Both the position numbers and the translations under genes were made by a program. Positions 8,709-15,689 of a stretch of 30,466 nt of DNA are shown piece by piece. The stretch spans positions 1 to 30,466 of the forward strand of contig JAWWCA010000008.1 of NCBI GenBank assembly GCA_033720695.1, in the 5' to 3' direction. The notes beneath the pieces were generated by a model. That model worked only from the letters and a program-made list of their open reading frames with translations, was not told where the DNA came from and made no database searches. Source of the DNA: DATGQT01 sp033720695. GTDB lineage: Bacteria; Bacteroidota; Rhodothermia; Rhodothermales; Rubricoccaceae. Each line of letters opens with the position of its first letter. The stretch's first letter is position 1.

Positions 8709-9482
8709 TCACCGCTTGATCTCGTCGGCTTGGTCCGTGACGGGGAGCTCATCGGCCGCGTACTCGCCGTACCAGGTGGCGAGCGCGAGCGCGAGCGCCA
8801 CGTCCTCGTGCTCCCCGAGGTCTACCTCCGCGCCCGTCGCGGCGGCGATGCGCCCGCGGGGGGTGCGCTCGATGCCTCTGGCGAGCATCTCCACCGCCCG
8901 GCTCGTCCGCGTGTCGCCGACAATACCGGTCGAGACGTTTGCCTCGCTGCCCGACTGCTCCACGGTCGTGGCCGTGTCGGCTCGCTCGGCGTACACGTCG
9001 CCGCTCATGGCTTCGGTCGTCGGCTCGTCGTCGTCGCGGTCGGGCGCTGCCGCGTCGAGGTCCGCCGCCGTGTAGAGGGCGTCGACGGCGCGGGAGGCGT
9101 GCTCGAAGGCGCCGGGGATCTCCACATCGCCGTCGCGGAAGACCCGCTCGAAGGTGTCGACAAGGACCTGCGGGGGAACGCTGATGGCGTCGGCGTCGGC
9201 CGGGGTGCCGGGGCCGGTGAGGGTGACGGGGATGGCGCTCGGCCCGGCGTCGTGGAAGCGATCCGCGGCCGCTTGCCCGCCGGTGACGACGAGCGTGACG
9301 TGCCCGACGACTTCCCGGTCGTCCGAGAGGTCGTTGAGCACGTGCTGGCGGGCGTCGTCGCCGTCGAGGGGGTGGAGGCGGCGGACCGCATAGCGGGCGG
9401 GCGTGCCGGGGAACTGCTCGACGAGCGCGAGGGCGGTGGGCTGGCCGTCCCGGGTGTGGACGGCGGCGATGAAGGAGGCCAT
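8709..9482 (-). CDS. Terminase-nuclease-like (RNase H fold) protein, probably catalytically altered
   Basis: Unnamed 257-residue protein. Read against the nuclease half of phage terminase large subunits as I remember it, the order fits. An N-terminal strand pair (FIAAVHTRDGQPTALALVEQ) is followed by VTLVVTGGQAAADRFHDAG, where terminases have a strand ending in Asp then TGVG. PVTLTGPG comes next, then VPPQVLVDTFERVFRDGDVEIP (terminase: VPK-DLV...L..G.L.I) and finally GEHEDVALALALATW (terminase: HDDLV-ALALA). The expected first Asp near the N-terminus and the Asp before TG are not present, so metal-dependent cleavage is doubtful. Residues about 145-200 are an acidic, Ala/Thr-rich insert. No portal, capsid or ATPase gene is nearby, so this is an orphan. 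The family link is inference from motif order and needs a profile search. Confidence 0.8.
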   Translation of the reverse strand: MASFIAAVHTRDGQPTALALVEQFPGTPARYAVRRLHPLDGDDARQHVLNDLSDDREVVGHVTLVVTGGQAAADRFHDAGPSAIPVTLTGPGTPADADAISVPPQVLVDTFERVFRDGDVEIPGAFEHASRAVDALYTAADLDAAAPDRDDDEPTTEAMSGDVYAERADTATTVEQSGSEANVSTGIVGDTRTSRAVEMLARGIERTPRGRIAAATGAEVDLGEHEDVALALALATWYGEYAADELPVTDQADEIKR

Positions 9483-9576
9483 GAAAGGATCGGAGAAGGG
9501 TGCGTTGGAAGGGATCGGTCGTACGGGCCGTCCCCGCCACGCGTTTCCGTGCGGAGACCCGCGGGTTCCACGGCGC

Positions 9577-9584
9577 TATCTTTC
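9577..9584 (+). promoter_or_regulatory. -7-like box TATCTTTC before the SCP2-like gene
   Basis: TATCTTTC matches the Bacteroidota -7 pattern TAnnTTTG in all but the last base and lies 34 bases before the ATG. No clear -33 TTG is present at the expected distance. Confidence 0.45.
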
Positions 9585-9618
9585 GGCCCCGTCCATTCGT
9601 CCCCCTCCCCCCTCTCCC

Positions 9619-9957
9619 ATGCCCCGCTACAGCTCCATCGACGAGGTCCTCGCCTCCTACCCCGAGCGCTTCCGCCCCGAAAAGGCCGAGGGCGTCGACG
9701 CCACGGTCCAGATGCACTTCACCGGCGACAACGCCCGCGAGGTCGCCATCCACGTCAACGACGGCCGCCTCGACGTCCAGGAGGGCGAGACGGTGGCCGA
9801 CCCCACGCTCAGCCTCACCGCCGACGCCGACGACTGGCTCGCCGTCGAGAACGGGCAGCTCAACCCGATGCTGGCCATGATGCAGGGGAAGGTGAAGCTG
9901 AAGGGCTCGATCCCCTTCGCCACGAAGTTCATGACGCTGTTCGGCTACGGCGGCTGA
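9619..9957 (+). CDS. SCP2 sterol-binding-domain protein
   Basis: A small cytoplasmic lipid- or acyl-binding protein of 112 residues, all of it the SCP2 domain. Typical features are the amphipathic N-terminal helix (DEVLASYPERF), the central strand pair around ATVQMHFTGDNAREVAIHVNDGRL, a VADPTLSLTADADDWLAV segment, and the C-terminal LNPMLAMMQGKVKLKG motif where SCP2 proteins have 'a...GKlkikGd'. The chosen ATG follows a pure C/T leader and gives the family-sized product; in-frame sequence upstream is antisense to the neighbouring gene. It is transcribed divergently from the terminase-like gene. SCP2 proteins often bind acyl-CoA or sterols, but no pathway partner is adjacent. Confidence 0.9.
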   Translation: MPRYSSIDEVLASYPERFRPEKAEGVDATVQMHFTGDNAREVAIHVNDGRLDVQEGETVADPTLSLTADADDWLAVENGQLNPMLAMMQGKVKLKGSIPFATKFMTLFGYGG

Positions 9958-10038
9958 GGGCACCTCGTTCTCCCACGCGGCGCCCCCCGCCCCGTCGTAA
10001 GCTCCGCCCGTTTTCGGTCCACCCTTCCTGAGCCACCC

Positions 10039-11145
10039 ATGCGACCCTCCACCCTCCGCCGCCTCGCTGGCGCGTTGATCCTCCTCCCCCTCCTCCCCCT
10101 CGCCGGCTGCGACACCGGGGGCTCCGGCGCCGAGACCACCGTCACGGTGATGACGCGCAACCTCTACCTCGGCGGCGACCTCTTCGCCCTCCTCGCCCCT
10201 GAGTGCAAGGGCGACGCCGTCGCCGGCTGCGTCGCCGCGCTCTACTTCGGCGACGTCGTCGGCAGCGACATCCCCGGCCGCTTGGCGGCCGTCGCCGAGG
10301 AGATCGCCGCCAACGACCCCGACCTCATCGGGCTCCAGGAGGTCTCCCTCTACCGCACCGACCCCAGCGACTTCATCAAGGGCGTCACGGAGCCGAATGC
10401 CACGACCGTCACGTTCGACTTCCTCCAGATCCTCCTCGACGCCCTCGACGCCCGCGGCCTCGACTACGTGGTGGCCGCCACGAATACGAACGCCGACGTC
10501 GAATTCCCCGCCACGACCGACGGCGTCACCTTCACCGACGTCCGCCTCACCGACCGCGACGTCATCCTCGCCCGCGCCGGGCTCCAGACCGACGTGCTCT
10601 TCGAGGCCAACTTCAGCCCCCTCATCACGGCCGTCCTCGAAGTGGGCGGCGTGGAGGTCCCCTTCACGCGCGGCTACAGCGCCGTCGAGGTGATGAAGGA
10701 CGGCGTGGCGTTCACGTTCGCCAACGTCCACCTCGAGGTGGGCGGCGAGGCGGCCCCGGCGCAGCGGGCACAGGCGGCCAACCTCGCCAGCAGCGCCGTC
10801 CTCGGCGACGTCGAGCCGCTCATCATCCTCGGCGACTTCAACGCCGACCCCGACCCCGAGGACACGGCCGACGAGGAGGACGCCTACGACACCCTCGTCG
10901 CGGCCTTCGACGATGCATGGGCCGAGCTCCGCACGGGCACGAGCGGCTTCACGTGCTGCCAGGACGCCGACCTCGCCAACGACACCTCCCTCCTCGACTC
11001 CCGCATCGACCTCGTCCTCTACGACGGCAACGTCCGGCCCGTCTCCATCGGCGTCGTCGGTGACGACCCGGCGGACCGAACCGAGACGGGGCTGTGGCCG
11101 AGCGACCACGCGGGCGTCGTCGCCACGCTCATCGTCGAGGACTGA
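10039..11145 (+). CDS. Endonuclease/exonuclease/phosphatase-family lipoprotein
   Basis: A predicted cell-envelope phosphodiesterase of the DNase I-like (EEP) fold, 368 residues. The signal peptide ends in a lipobox, LAGC with Cys24 as lipidation site. Catalytic-site motifs in order are MTRNLYLGG (Asn41), DLIGLQEV (Glu101), the mid-domain FANVHLEVGG (His), LGDFNADPD (Asp/Asn pair) and the C-terminal SDHAGVVATL (Asp-His). A Cys-containing segment near 295 (FTCCQDAD) resembles loops seen in related secreted EEP proteins. Substrate could be nucleic acid, a phospholipid (sphingomyelinase-like) or an inositol phosphate; the motifs do not decide. The gene is 81 bases after the SCP2 gene on the same strand. 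Confidence 0.9.
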   Translation: MRPSTLRRLAGALILLPLLPLAGCDTGGSGAETTVTVMTRNLYLGGDLFALLAPECKGDAVAGCVAALYFGDVVGSDIPGRLAAVAEEIAANDPDLIGLQEVSLYRTDPSDFIKGVTEPNATTVTFDFLQILLDALDARGLDYVVAATNTNADVEFPATTDGVTFTDVRLTDRDVILARAGLQTDVLFEANFSPLITAVLEVGGVEVPFTRGYSAVEVMKDGVAFTFANVHLEVGGEAAPAQRAQAANLASSAVLGDVEPLIILGDFNADPDPEDTADEEDAYDTLVAAFDDAWAELRTGTSGFTCCQDADLANDTSLLDSRIDLVLYDGNVRPVSIGVVGDDPADRTETGLWPSDHAGVVATLIVED

Positions 11146-11218
11146 GGCCGCCCCGCGGTCCCCTGACGCCCCGGAGGGCCCGGCTCACCCCCGGGCCCTC
11201 CCACGTTTTCGCACGCCT

Positions 11219-11524
11219 ATGCTCATCCGCACCGTCCGCATGACGTTCCGGCCAGACCGCCTCGGCGACTTCCTCGCGCTCTTCCGCGCGAGCGCGCCGA
11301 GGATCCGCGCCGCCCCCGGCTGCCAGCATCTCGCCCTCCTGGAGGACGCACGCTACCCCAACATCCTCTCGACCTACAGTCTGTGGGACGACGAGGCCGC
11401 GCTGGACCGCTACCGCCACAGCGAGCTCTTCCTCGCCACGTGGGCCAAGACGAAGCCGCTCTTCGCCGCCCCACCCGCTGCCCACAGCCACCGCATGCTC
11501 ATTGAGGTGGACCCGGAGGCGTAG
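11219..11524 (+). CDS. Antibiotic biosynthesis monooxygenase (ABM)-fold protein
   Basis: Short 101-residue protein of the dimeric alpha-beta barrel superfamily. It shows the usual order: a first strand (MLIRTVRMTF), a helix (RLGDFLALFRASAPRIRAAPGC), then QHLALLEDARYPNILSTYSLWDDEAALDRYRHSELF with the WDDEAALD-x-H segment typical of ABM/YgiN-like proteins, and a last strand with the MLIEVD end. Members act as cofactor-free monooxygenases or heme/quinol-handling proteins. No substrate can be named. The start ATG is the first codon of the domain. It converges with the M20D gene, 24 bases away. Confidence 0.88.
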   Translation: MLIRTVRMTFRPDRLGDFLALFRASAPRIRAAPGCQHLALLEDARYPNILSTYSLWDDEAALDRYRHSELFLATWAKTKPLFAAPPAAHSHRMLIEVDPEA

Positions 11525-11548
11525 CGGGCGCGGGTGCCCCTCCGCCGG

Positions 11549-12823
11549 TCAGCCCTCCAGGAAGCGCGCCAGCATCGCGGCGAGCATGGCACGGGTCCCT
11601 ACGAGGATGGACGCGTCGTCGGCGACGTAGTCGGGGCTGTGCGGCATGCCGACGGTCCCGGCCTCGGCGTTGCTCACGCCGAGGAAGTACATCACGCCCG
11701 GCGCCCGCGCCTGGAACGAGCCGAAGTCCTCGCTGAAGACGGGGACGGCCCCGCGTACCGTCGCGATCTCGACATCGGGGGCCAGCGCGCGGATCCCGTC
11801 GTTGGCGAGGGCGACGAGAGCAGCGTCGTTGGTCACGCCCTCCATGAACCGCTCGTCGTACGCGACGTCGAGCGCGACCCCGGGGAGGTCGAGGGCGGCC
11901 AGCGCGTCCGTGACGGCGGACTTCGCGCGGGCGCGGTCCTCAGGCCCCGCCGTCATGACCTGCCCGCGGACCACGGCCTCGCCTGAGGCGTCCGCCCCTG
12001 CGGCCCCGCCGAAGAGCTGGACCAGGATGAAGCCTGGCGGCGCGACCTGACCGGCCTGGTTGGGCGAGAGGGTGCCCACGTCCGAGAGCGCCTGCCGGAC
12101 CGCCTCGACGGCCCCGGCCAGGTCCCCCGTCCCCCGGAGCGTGACGGCCACCGACGCCCGCCCCGCCATCATCCCTCCGGCCACCGTCGCGACGGTCCCC
12201 ACCTCGTACGGCGCCGTGTGGACGGCGAAGATGGCGTCGGGCGTCACCGCATCGAAGGCCCCGTCCGCCAGCATGGCGTTGGCCCCGATCCCTCGTTCCT
12301 CGGCGGGCTGGAAGAGCAGCACGACCGTGCCGGCCAGGTCGTCCCGAGCCGCCGCGAAGGCCTCGGCCAGGCCGATGCCGATCGTCGTGTGGACGTCGTG
12401 GCCGCAGATGTGCCGGATGCCGGGCACGACCGACCGGTACGGGACGGGATCCGGATCGGAGGACCGGACGGCGTCCATGTCGGCTCGGAAGGCCACGACG
12501 GGGCCCGGACGGCCGCCTTGGAGCACCCCCACCACGCCGTGCCCGCCGACGTCCGTGCGCACTTCGAACCCCAGCTCGGCCAGCCGGTCGGCCACGCGCC
12601 CCGCCGTGCGCGCCTCGGCGCCCGACAGCTCGGGATGCCGGTGGAGGTCGTGCCGGAACGCGATCAGCGCGTCCTCCAGCGCCTCCACGTGGCGGACCAT
12701 GGTCTCGTAGAGGCGCGGCCGGTCGGCCGATGGCGCCTGCGCCCCGGCGATCGGCGCGGCCAGGAGCGCGGCGAGGTACGCGGCCAGGAGAGTCGTGAGG
12801 AGGAGCGGGGTCGGACCGGTCAT
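11549..12823 (-). CDS. Secreted M20D amidohydrolase (aminoacylase/carboxypeptidase family)
   Basis: A metal-dependent hydrolase that releases amino acids from N-acyl or aryl-amide conjugates, here exported. The 424-residue protein starts with a signal peptide (about 1-28, ending AGAQA). M20D motifs are FRHDLHRHPELSG, FRADMDAV, CGHDVHT (metal Cys, His), QPAEE (catalytic Glu), FAVHTAP (His) and FSEDFGSF. Between them lies the dimerisation lid (about 215-330), which looks more divergent than usual. The gene follows the cyclase-like gene by 127 bases on the same strand and has its own TAGCTTCT box, so it may not belong to the cyanophycin operon. Export argues against intracellular cyanophycin dipeptide as substrate. 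Confidence 0.92.
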   Translation of the reverse strand: MTGPTPLLLTTLLAAYLAALLAAPIAGAQAPSADRPRLYETMVRHVEALEDALIAFRHDLHRHPELSGAEARTAGRVADRLAELGFEVRTDVGGHGVVGVLQGGRPGPVVAFRADMDAVRSSDPDPVPYRSVVPGIRHICGHDVHTTIGIGLAEAFAAARDDLAGTVVLLFQPAEERGIGANAMLADGAFDAVTPDAIFAVHTAPYEVGTVATVAGGMMAGRASVAVTLRGTGDLAGAVEAVRQALSDVGTLSPNQAGQVAPPGFILVQLFGGAAGADASGEAVVRGQVMTAGPEDRARAKSAVTDALAALDLPGVALDVAYDERFMEGVTNDAALVALANDGIRALAPDVEIATVRGAVPVFSEDFGSFQARAPGVMYFLGVSNAEAGTVGMPHSPDYVADDASILVGTRAMLAAMLARFLEG

Positions 12824-12881
12824 GGGTCGTACCGTGAGGGTCGGGGATCGTCGGCGCCGTCGACGACGGGCCGGGGTAGGA

Positions 12882-12889
12882 AGAAGCTA
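12882..12889 (-). promoter_or_regulatory. -7-like box TAGCTTCT before the secreted M20D gene
   Basis: One of the TAnCTT boxes, 58 bases before the ATG. It lies on the promoter side of this gene, after the stop of the cyclase-like gene. A short inverted repeat (12895-12908, CCCAC/GTGGG arms) sits just upstream of it on the minus strand. Confidence 0.35.
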
Positions 12890-12950
12890 GGACGCCCACG
12901 CGGGTGGGAACAGGCACACCGAGGCCCCCGACCCGCCCGGTCCGCGGCAG

Positions 12951-13937
12951 TCACCGCCCGTACAACACCTCCACGAGGGTCTCCCCCACCTGCTCCAGGC
13001 TCGCCGCGCTGCACGCCTCGGGCACGTCGGCCGTGGTGTGCCAGGCGTCGGGAAACGGGTAGTGGATGAGGTTGACGACGGGGATGCCCCGCCGGAGGAA
13101 TGCGAGGTGGTCGTCCACCACCGGCCCCCCGGGCTCGTCGAGGAAGGCGGCGGCGCCAACGCGCTCGGCGGCGGCCCAGACCCGCTCCAGCACCTCCGGC
13201 GCGTTGATGCGGGAGTAGGCCTCCTTCGGGATGCGGAGGTCGCGGTCGCACACCATGTCGACGAGGACCCCGAAGGCCGGGCGGTAGTCCGGGTGGGCGG
13301 CGGCGAAGGCCTCCGATCCGATGGCGAAGGGGTTGGCGGCGGCCGAGTCGGCGCCGGGCGGCACGTCGTCGCCGAGGTCCTCCATGTCGAAGAAGAGAAG
13401 GTCCACGCCCACCTCGGGCGGGGTCTCTTCGAGGAGGCGGGCCATTTCCAGGAGCACGGCCACGCCCGAGGCCCCGTCGTTGGCTCCGAGGACGGGCTCC
13501 CCCCGGCGAGCCGGGTCGGGGTCCTGGTCGGCCGCGGGGCGGGTGTCCCAGTGGGCGGCGAGCATGACGCGGCGCCCGCCCTCGGGCTGGAGGTTGAACG
13601 AGGCCACCACGTTCGTCCCCTCCCACACCCGCGTCGAGTCGCGGGCGTCGGGGTGCGTGAACGGGTGGAGGCGGACGGCGTCGGCCCGCGCTTCCAGCCG
13701 CTCCTGGAGCCAGGCGAGCATGGCCGCGTGCCCCTCGGTGCCCGGCACGCGCGGCCCGAAGGCCACCTGCTCCTCGATGAGGGCGAGCGCTCGCGCTCCG
13801 CTGAACTCGGGTCTGGCGTCGCGCATGAGCAGGAGAGCGATCAGGGCAGCGGCAAGCACGGCGAGGACCGCCCCCCCCACCCACACGAGCCGGTCCGGCG
13901 GGACCCGGGCGCCCCGCGTCGGCGGCCGGCGGCTCAT
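12951..13937 (-). CDS. Membrane-anchored M28 protein, glutaminyl-peptide cyclotransferase-like
   Basis: A zinc enzyme of the M28 fold; the closest named relatives I recognise are the animal/bacterial glutaminyl cyclases that form N-terminal pyroglutamate. The 328 residues have one N-terminal membrane segment (about 18-38), and the rest is the enzyme domain, probably periplasmic. Key residues are His129 in AAHWDTRP, Asp154 in GANDGASGVAVLLE, Glu186 in FFDMEDLGDD, Asp227 in LVDMVCD, DDH at 276-278, and His300 in AWHTTADVPE. Its ATG overlaps the stop of the Mur-ligase gene (ATGA), so it is translated with that gene. Both a mono-zinc cyclase and a di-zinc aminopeptidase remain possible because the ligand set suits either. 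Its tie to cyanophycin genes is unexplained. Confidence 0.9.
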   Translation of the reverse strand: MSRRPPTRGARVPPDRLVWVGGAVLAVLAAALIALLLMRDARPEFSGARALALIEEQVAFGPRVPGTEGHAAMLAWLQERLEARADAVRLHPFTHPDARDSTRVWEGTNVVASFNLQPEGGRRVMLAAHWDTRPAADQDPDPARRGEPVLGANDGASGVAVLLEMARLLEETPPEVGVDLLFFDMEDLGDDVPPGADSAAANPFAIGSEAFAAAHPDYRPAFGVLVDMVCDRDLRIPKEAYSRINAPEVLERVWAAAERVGAAAFLDEPGGPVVDDHLAFLRRGIPVVNLIHYPFPDAWHTTADVPEACSAASLEQVGETLVEVLYGR

Positions 13938-15658
13938 CGGGCGGCCTCGGACGCGGCCTCTCGAACCCGTGCAATCGCGTCGTCGCGGCCGGTGAGGGTG
14001 AGGAGCACGAGCACGTCATCGGTCTCGGCCCAGTCCAGCGCCTGGTCGGTCCCGGCCACGGGATCCGACACCTCCCGGATGGCCTCGGCGGCCACGCCCG
14101 CGCCTTCGAGCCCGCGGCGGATCAGGCCGGGCACCTCGCCGGGCGACCGCCCTCGGAGGTACCCAGGCATCTCCGCCACGAGGTAGCGGTCCGCGCCGAA
14201 GCGGGCGGCGGCTTGGGCGAGGGCCGCGAGGTCGGCGTCGGTGCGGTCGCCGGCCTGCCCGAAGAGGAGGAGCCGCCGGCGGGCCGGCAGCGCCCGCACC
14301 GCTTCGGCGAGGGCCGCCAGCCCATGCGCGTTGTGGGCGAAGTCGATCCACACCGTCGCTCCGTCTACGTCGAAGACGTTGCCGCGGCCGGGGTTGGTCT
14401 CGGGATCGCTGCGGAAGGCCGTCAGCCCCCGCGCAATGGCATCGTCGGGCACCGCGAGCGCGCGGGCGAGGCCGAGGACGGTGAGCGCGTTGCGGACGTT
14501 GTAGCGGGCGGCGCCGCGCTGGGTGCAGGGCAGCGCCTCGGCCGCCACGACCGAGACCCAGTCCTCGCCGTCGGCGTAGGCGAGGTGGCCGCCCACGACG
14601 GCGCACGCGAGGCCGCCCCGGGCTCGGTGCAGGCGGAGGCGCTCGTGGTCCGGGTCGAGGGCCGTCCAGCACACGTGGGCGCCCCGGGGTTCGAGGAGGG
14701 CCTGCTGCCGGTGCCCGTGATGCGCGCAGTGGGGGTCCTCGGCGTTCGTGACCAGCACGCTCCCCGCCCCAAGCGCCTTCGCCACGACGAACTTCGCCTC
14801 GGCCAGCTGCTCCACCGTCTCGATGCCGTACTCGCCGAGATGGTCGGACGCCACGTTCGTGACGGCGGCGGCCGTGGCCCGCGACACACCGAGGCCCCGG
14901 CGCAGGATGCCCCCCCGCGCCACCTCCAGCACCCCCACCTCGACCCGGGGGTCGCGCAGCGCCGTCCGCGCGCCGCCGGGCCCGGAGTAGTCGCCCTCGT
15001 CCAAAATCTCCCCCCCGACGGTGATGCGGTCGGTGGTGGTGAGGCCAGGCGTGCGGCCGGCGGCGCGGAGGACGGACGCGAGCATCCGCGCCGTCGTGGA
15101 CTTCCCGTTCGTGCCGGTGACGAGCGCGACGGGGACATCGTGGACGGCCTCCCACGCCACGGCGTCGGGGGCGGGGATGCGCTCGACCGGCCACACCAGG
15201 GCCCCAGTTCCGAGCCCGACCGAGACCTCGTCGTCGTCCCACAGGAACGTGACGTCGTGGTCGTCTGCCGCGTCGGCGAGGCGCCGGAACGCCGGATCCT
15301 GCTCGTCCGCGATGAGCCCCCGGAGACGCTCGGCCTCGCGCTCGAAGGCCCGCGCGTCGTCGCTCGCGTCCGCCGCCATGGCGAGGGACCAGGCGAGCTC
15401 GTTGACCTCGGTGGCGGCGTAGAGCGCGTCCGGCGGGGCCGAGAACGCGAGCGAGGCGCCCCCCGTGTACCACCGATGGACGATCTCGCGGGCCTCCCAC
15501 CCCACCGCGTCCAGGACGCGTCGGAGGTGGCGCTCCCAGGCGGCGATCACGGCCGGGGCCTCCGCTGGGGAGAGGCGGACGTCGAGGACGGCCCCAGGGG
15601 TGTCGAGGAGCAGGCTCGGCCCCGTGAGGCGTCGGCTGTCGGTGAGGGCGGCGGACAT
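13934..15658 (-). CDS. Mur-ligase-family protein related to the C-terminal part of cyanophycin synthetase
   Basis: An ATP-dependent amide ligase of 574 residues. Residues about 1-170 form a domain I cannot name. From about 175 the Mur ligase core follows: P-loop TGTNGKST (181-188), a LEVARGGILRRGLG segment, NVASDHLGEYGIE, NALTVLGLARAL and WIDFAHNAHGLAAL. Each has a counterpart in CphA next door (TGTNGKTT, LETARGGLLRSGLG, NVTADHLGLGGVD, DYAHNPDAV), so the genes are paralogues. There is no ATP-grasp domain, so it cannot do both half-reactions of cyanophycin elongation. The ATG (MSAALTDSRRL) starts 31 bases after the cphA stop. Its end overlaps the next gene by ATGA. It might add an amino acid to cyanophycin, its dipeptide or another acidic peptide. 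That is inference. Confidence 0.9.
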   Translation of the reverse strand: MSAALTDSRRLTGPSLLLDTPGAVLDVRLSPAEAPAVIAAWERHLRRVLDAVGWEAREIVHRWYTGGASLAFSAPPDALYAATEVNELAWSLAMAADASDDARAFEREAERLRGLIADEQDPAFRRLADAADDHDVTFLWDDDEVSVGLGTGALVWPVERIPAPDAVAWEAVHDVPVALVTGTNGKSTTARMLASVLRAAGRTPGLTTTDRITVGGEILDEGDYSGPGGARTALRDPRVEVGVLEVARGGILRRGLGVSRATAAAVTNVASDHLGEYGIETVEQLAEAKFVVAKALGAGSVLVTNAEDPHCAHHGHRQQALLEPRGAHVCWTALDPDHERLRLHRARGGLACAVVGGHLAYADGEDWVSVVAAEALPCTQRGAARYNVRNALTVLGLARALAVPDDAIARGLTAFRSDPETNPGRGNVFDVDGATVWIDFAHNAHGLAALAEAVRALPARRRLLLFGQAGDRTDADLAALAQAAARFGADRYLVAEMPGYLRGRSPGEVPGLIRRGLEGAGVAAEAIREVSDPVAGTDQALDWAETDDVLVLLTLTGRDDAIARVREAASEAAR

Positions 15659-15689
15659 GAGCGCGGAAGGGAAGAGGCGTGAAGCGGGC

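Noticed and set aside
8709..9482. A prophage
   Set aside because: The terminase-like protein stands alone, without portal, capsid, tail, integrase or attachment repeats, and the base composition does not change.
8749..11109. A long minus-strand open frame across the SCP2 and EEP genes
   Set aside because: Its translation is repetitive and spans two clearly coding plus-strand genes with lipobox and catalytic motifs.
11525..11548. A shared terminator between the convergent monooxygenase and M20D genes
   Set aside because: The 24-base gap shows only a 4-base GGGC/GCCC arm pair and no T-run.
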